A stretch of DNA of 64,000 bases, taken from the NCBI GenBank assembly GCA_947650285.1, contig CANTFL010001323.1, positions 62,001 through 126,000 on the forward strand, read 5' to 3'. Both the position numbers and the translations under genes were made by a program. Shown piece after piece: positions 59,218-64,000 of this stretch (position 1 is the first letter of the stretch; each line of letters opens with the position of its first letter). Below the pieces are notes generated by a model. It made no database searches and was not told the DNA's origin. It worked only from the letters and a program-made list of their open reading frames with translations. Origin of the DNA: Hyaloperonospora brassicae. Lineage: Eukaryota > Oomycota > Peronosporomycetes > Peronosporales > Peronosporaceae.

Positions 59218-61350
59218 TCAATAGAGACTTATCACCACTTGTCCGGCGTCAATGTCGAGTACCCGATACGCATTGGACACTTCTTCATAACACATGAAAC
59301 TTCCAATGCGCGCCTTCGGGTCCCACTTGAGTCGCTTCGCCTTCGGTGTCAGAATGTACGCTTGACATCCGAAGACCTGTATGTGTTGGACGCTTGGCTT
59401 TGAGCCACACACGATCTCGAACGGTGTGACTCTTGTGGGATCTCGGTGATGGCAGACGATGTTTGACGTAGACGGCCGTCATTGCTGCTTCAGCCCAGAA
59501 ACACTTGTCCAACTTGGTATGATGCAGCAAACGGCGCCCGATCGTGATGATAGTCTGGATGGCCCGTTTCTCAGTGCCGTTTGTCTGGTGTGCGTACGGC
59601 ACCGTCGTTTGCTGCTCAATGGCTTCTTCTTCGTAAAACGTCTTGAGCGAGTTGGATGCGAACTCTCGCGCTCCATCATTGCGAACGAACTTGACCTTCT
59701 TGCCAAATGGAGTCTGGATCTTGACGATGTAGTTCTTGATGCAGTCTTCAGTCTCCGACCTGGTCCGCAAACAGAAACCGTTCATGCAGCCACTGGCTTC
59801 GTCCACGATCATCAGCAAATATCTGCTGCCGCCGATCGAGACTTCTTTTTAAGGGGCCGCAGATGTCGGAGTAGCGAAGCTCAAACGTGTCGCAACAGCG
59901 TTTGTCACGGTTGCTTGGAAACGGTTTTTGGACCATCTTCCCTCGTTGGCATCCACGACAAACGCTCGTTCCACTCGACTTGGATGACACCTTTGTATCT
60001 TTGATCATTTCAGTGTCCACCATCTTGCAAAGAACGTCAAGTGGTGCATGACCCGTCCGCGCGTGGAGATCGATGACTTGGTCATTCGTTGCCGCGTTCG
60101 CCGATCGATGTGACATCCGAAGCCAGTAAAGTCCATCGACGAGATAAGCGGTGGCCACCACTTGCGTCGAGTTCTTGCGCGACACGTGCATCGTAGAGCC
60201 TTCGAGAACGACTTGACATTCACCGCTCTCGTTGATCTGCGGTACCGACAACAGGCTCGTGCCCATGTTTCGCACGAACAGCACGTCGTTGATCTCGATC
60301 TCGCGCTCGTTGCCAGTTGTCCGGGCCCTTGCTCTATGATGGTTTTGACGCCCTTAATAGCAGCTTTGCTTCCGTCAGACACCGACAGTTCGACTTCATC
60401 CCGCTCGTTGAGACTTGAAAACTTGGTCTTGTCGCTGCCGATGTGGTGCGTCGCACGAATGTCGACTGCCCACATCCCTGTCAAATTCTGACCGGTCGAA
60501 AGTCCACACCTGAGCGAGACTGCACACGCCACTCGGTCCAAATCATCACGGTAGTTGTTGTTGTTGTCCCTTTACTGGACATTGCTGGCTCCGCGTCCAC
60601 GATTGTTGCCGCTGCGTCGAGCGCGTTGGTTCTCGTCTATCTGCTTGGTCCAGCACCGCTCCTCCGTGTGCCCCAATATCCCGCAGCGCGTTCATTGACG
60701 AGGTTCCCACTCGGCACTGAACGCCTTCGTAGCGTCTTCAGTCTTCACCGATGCCGTCTTGTTTCCTTGACGCTTGATGTGTTCATTCGTCAGCACTCTC
60801 ACGACGTCGCGCGATCGCAGTTCCGCGCTGCTCATCTCCAAGCTCAGCGAGACGCTCTTGTAGCGCTTGATCAGACTGCGCAGCAAGCAAATCCCATCCC
60901 GACGTCTTCATCCTCCATCTTGGCGCCGATACTGCTGAGCTTCGCGCTGATGTTGACGACCTCGTTGCAGTGGTGCAACACATTTCCGCCTTCCGCCATC
61001 TCCATGCTGAACAGCTGGCGCTTCAAGTAGATACGTCCAGGCTTCTGCGACCCGCCGTGCAGTGTCTTGACACGCGTCCACGCGGTCCAGGCTTCCTCAC
61101 AGTCGTCGACCACGTGATGGTCGTCGGCCTCCATGTGGAGCAACATTCAGCCGAACGCGATGTTGCTCGCCTTCACGTAGCCATCCATGGTGCGTGGCTC
61201 GGCGGACGTTGACGACGTCTCCCGGTTCACGACGTGCCAGACCGACTTCGTCAGACATACTCCACGCATGTAGCGTCTCCATGTCGCGAAGTTGTCGCCG
61301 TTGAACTTGTCGATGACAACCTTGGTCGAGGCGTCGTTGGTAGAAAATAT
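59218..61350 (-). pseudogene. Copia unit 10: gag-protease-integrase, start codon lost
   Basis: Shared lesions plus loss of the gag start codon (ATG to ATA at 61350-61348). Subgroup HHIGSDK. The integrase core is open for 177 codons (59285-59818). As in unit 1 the zinc-knuckle frame is open (GGGATATTGGGGCAC) but its first Cys is TGA. The five-base gag duplication is present near 60894. Confidence 0.87.
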
Positions 61351-61658
61351 CGTGCTTGGGCTCCTATCCTGATGGTAGGTATGGATAATGAACGACGAGA
61401 CGCTTGAAGGAGACGGAGAGCGGTCACACCGAAGACCGGAGTGACGACACTTGTGGGTTGAAAGGAGATCCAAAAGTGCTTGATTTATACGTCTTAACTC
61501 TGCCTACCCTAGACTGCATCCAATCACATGGTGCATCGAATCAACCTGATTTACACGCGTCCGATCATCCTACGCGTCTAATCAACTCTGAGGTAATTAC
61601 CGACGTAAAACCTATCCCGTATCAACTACGCTTGAAGCTCGGATTGAATGGGTGACCT

Positions 61659-63791
61659 TCAATAGAGACTTATCACCACTTGTCCGGCGTCAATGTCGAG
61701 TACCCGATACGCATTTGACACTTCTTCATAACACATGAAACTTTCAATGCGCGCCTTCGGGTCCCTCTTGAGACGCTTCTCCTTCGGTGTCAGAATGTAC
61801 GCTTGACATCCGAAGACCTGTATGTGTTGGACGCTTGGCTTTGAGCCACACACGATCTCGAACGGTGTGACAGTTGTGGGATCTCGGGTGATGGCAGACG
61901 ATGTTTGACGTAGACGGCCGTCATTGCTGCTTCAGCCCAGAAACACTTGTCCAACTTGGCATGATGCAGCAAACGGCGCCCGATCGTGATGATAGTCCGG
62001 ATGGCACGTTTCTCAGTGCCGTTTGTCTGGTGTGCGTACGGCACCGTCGTTTGCTGCTCAATGCCTTCTTCTTCGTAAAACGTCTTGAGCGAGTTGGATG
62101 CGAACTCTCGCGCTCCATCATTGCGAACGAACTTGACCTTCTTGCCAAATGGAGTCTGGATCTTGACGATGTAGTTCTTGATGCAGTCTTCCGTCTCCGA
62201 CCTGGTCCGCAAACAGAAACCGTTCATGCAGCCACTGGCTTCGTCCACGATCATCAGCAAATATCTGCTGCCGCCGATCGAGACTTCTTTTTAAGCGGCC
62301 GCAGATGTCGGAGTAGCGAAGCTCAAACGTGTCGCAACAGCGTTTGTCACGGTTGCTTGGAAACGGTTTTTGGACCATCTTCCCTCGTTGGCATCCACGA
62401 CAAACGCTCGTTCCACTCGACTTGGATGACACCTTTGTATCTTTGATCATGCCAGCGTCCACCATCTTGCAAAGAACGTCAAGTGGTGCATGACCCGTCC
62501 GCGCGTGGAGATCGATGACTTGGTCATTCGTTGCCGCGTTCGCCGATCGATGTGACATCCGAAGCCAGTAAAGTCAATCGACGAGATAAGCGGTGGCCAC
62601 CACTTGCGTCGAGTTCTTGCGCGACACGTGCATCGTAGAGCATTCGAACACGACTTCAAATTTACCGCTCTCGTTGATCTGCGGTACCGATAACAGGCTC
62701 TTGCCCATGTTTCGCACAAAAAGCACGTCCTTGATCTCTATCTCAAGCTCGTTGCCAGTTGTCCGGGCCTTTGCTCTATGATGGTTTTGACGCCCTTAAT
62801 AGCAGCTTTGCTTCCGTCAGACACCGACAGTTCGACTTCATCCCGCTTGTTGAGACTTGAAAACTTGGTCTTGTCGCTGCAGATGTGGTTCGTCGCACGA
62901 ATGTCGACTGCCCACATCCCTGTCAAATTCTTGCCGGTCGAAAGTCCACACTCGAGCAAGACTGCAAACGCCACTCGGTCAAAGTCATCACGGTAGTTGT
63001 TGTTGTTGTCCCTTTACTGGACATTGTTGGCTCCGCGTCCACGATTGTTGCCGCAGCGTCGAGCGCGTTGGTTCTCATCTTTCTGCTTGGTCCAGCACCG
63101 CTCCGCCGTGTGACCCGATTTCCGCAGTGCGTGCATTGACGAGGTTCCCACTCGGCACTGAACGCCTTCGTAGCGTCTTCAGTCTTCACCGATGCCGTCT
63201 TGTTTCCTTGACGCTTGATGTGTTCATTCGTCAGCACTCTCACGACGTCGCGCGATCGCAGTTCCGCGCTGCTGATCTCCAAGCTCAGCAAGACGCTCTT
63301 GTAGCGCTTGAGCAGACTGCGCAGCAAGCAAATCCCGTCCCGACGTCTTCATCCTCCATCTTGGCGCCGATACTGCTGAGCTTCGCGCTGATGTTGACGA
63401 CCTCGTTGCAGTGGTGCAACACATTTCCGCCTTCCGCCATGTCCATGCTGAGCAGCTGACGCTTCAAGTAGGTGCGCCCAGGCTTCTGCGACCCGTCGTG
63501 CAGTGTCTTGACACGTGTCCACGCGGTCCAGGCTTCCTCACAATCATCGACCACGTGATGATCGTCGGCCTCCATGTGGAGCAACATTCAGCCGAACGCG
63601 ATGTTGCTCGCCTTCACGTAGTCATCCATGGTGCGTGGCTCGGCGGACGTTGACGACGTCTCCCGGTTCACGACGTGCCAGAACAACTTCGTCAGACATA
63701 CTCCACGCATGTAGCGTCTCCATGTCGCGCAGTTGTCGCCGTTGAACTTGTCGATGACGACCTTGGTCGAGGCGTCGTTGGCAGATAACAT
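61659..63791 (-). pseudogene. Copia unit 11: gag-protease-integrase
   Basis: The most distinct complete unit in the right half of the array: gag starts MLSAND, the protease region reads [11 protein letters not shown], and many private substitutions lie around 62640-63060. The gag duplication has the variant form CCCGTCCCGACG near 63338. The integrase core is open for 156 codons (61790-62260) through an extra G near 61888. The shared TGA in gag is at 63588-63590. Confidence 0.87.
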
Positions 63792-64000
63792 CGTGCTTGG
63801 GCTCCTATCCTGATGGTAGGCATGGATAATGAATGACGAGACGCTTGAAGGAGACAGAGGGAGGTCACACCGAAGACCGGAGTGAAGACACTTGTGGGTT
63901 GAAAGGAGATCCAAAAGTGCGTGATTTATACGTCTTAACTCTGCCTACCCTAGACTGCATCCAATCACATGGTGCATCGAATCAACCTGATTTACACGCG
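63792..64000 (-). promoter_or_regulatory. Start of the next copia leader, cut by the window edge
   Basis: Same sequence as the leaders of units 4-10, including the TATA-like box (plus strand GATTTATACGTC at about 63924). The array evidently continues to the right. Confidence 0.5.

Larger units (their letters stand above)
36881..64000 (-). mobile_element. Tandem array of a truncated Ty1/copia element (gag-protease-integrase), unit about 2.44 kb
   Basis: Head-to-tail array on the minus strand. Gag start codons lie at 36924 (stub), 39378, 41830, 44266, 46717, 49153, 51593, 54028, 56468, 58909, 61350 (mutated) and 63791. The successive steps are 2454, 2452, 2436, 2451, 2436, 2440, 2435, 2440, 2441, 2441 and 2441 bp. 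Each unit has a 308-325 bp leader, gag, a protease remnant and integrase up to an SH3-like end, then the leader of the next unit. Reverse transcriptase and RNase H are absent from all units. The order gag-protease-integrase is that of Ty1/copia. The right end lies beyond the window. Confidence 0.92.

Noticed and set aside
1..64000. tRNA, rRNA or host protein-coding genes
   Set aside because: None recognised on either strand; all long frames are explained by retroelements, their shadows or the satellite.

Overview
This window is almost entirely retrotransposon and satellite DNA from a eukaryote. I see no host housekeeping gene, tRNA or rRNA. An oomycete (Phytophthora/downy mildew type) is the most likely source. 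The Ty3/gypsy elements carry a second, archaeal-type RNase H, a combination described for plants and oomycetes, and the Ty1/copia gag resembles oomycete copies. This assignment rests on family knowledge and was not tested by a search.

Layout. (1) 1-24016: two large Ty3/gypsy elements (A, left; B, right), both on the minus strand, in tandem and sharing one 1865 bp LTR (9343-11207). A runs off the left edge. Each has gag, then pol in the -1 frame, and, between pol and the 3' LTR, a long open frame on the opposite strand (aORF) that converges on pol. (2) 24017-26237: a minisatellite of 15 bp units in a 120 bp higher-order repeat, filling exactly the space between two LTR ends. (3) 26238-36880: a third, decayed gypsy copy (C) on the plus strand, head-to-head with B. 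It is cut off inside its aORF. (4) 36881-64000: a head-to-tail array of a truncated Ty1/copia element on the minus strand. It has a 44 bp stub and eleven near-complete units of about 2.44 kb, and runs past the right edge. Each unit holds gag, a protease remnant and integrase, but no reverse transcriptase or RNase H.

How the parts work together. In the gypsy family the RNA is read on the element's sense strand. Gag (three zinc knuckles) ends at a G UUA AAC heptamer directly before UAG, followed by a strong stem-loop. A -1 frameshift there would add protease, reverse transcriptase, a degenerate first RNase H, an intact-looking second RNase H, integrase and a chromodomain. Element A has an intact gag but a broken pol; element B has a broken gag but a pol that is open until just before the chromodomain. 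Neither looks autonomous alone. All eleven complete copia units share the same lesions, so the array was amplified as DNA from an already dead template.

Most interesting items: the antisense gene of the gypsy family, the frameshift signal, two small hairpins between pol and the aORF whose arms change together between copies, the higher-order minisatellite between two facing LTRs, and the RT-less copia array whose units keep their own leader, usually with a TATA-like box.
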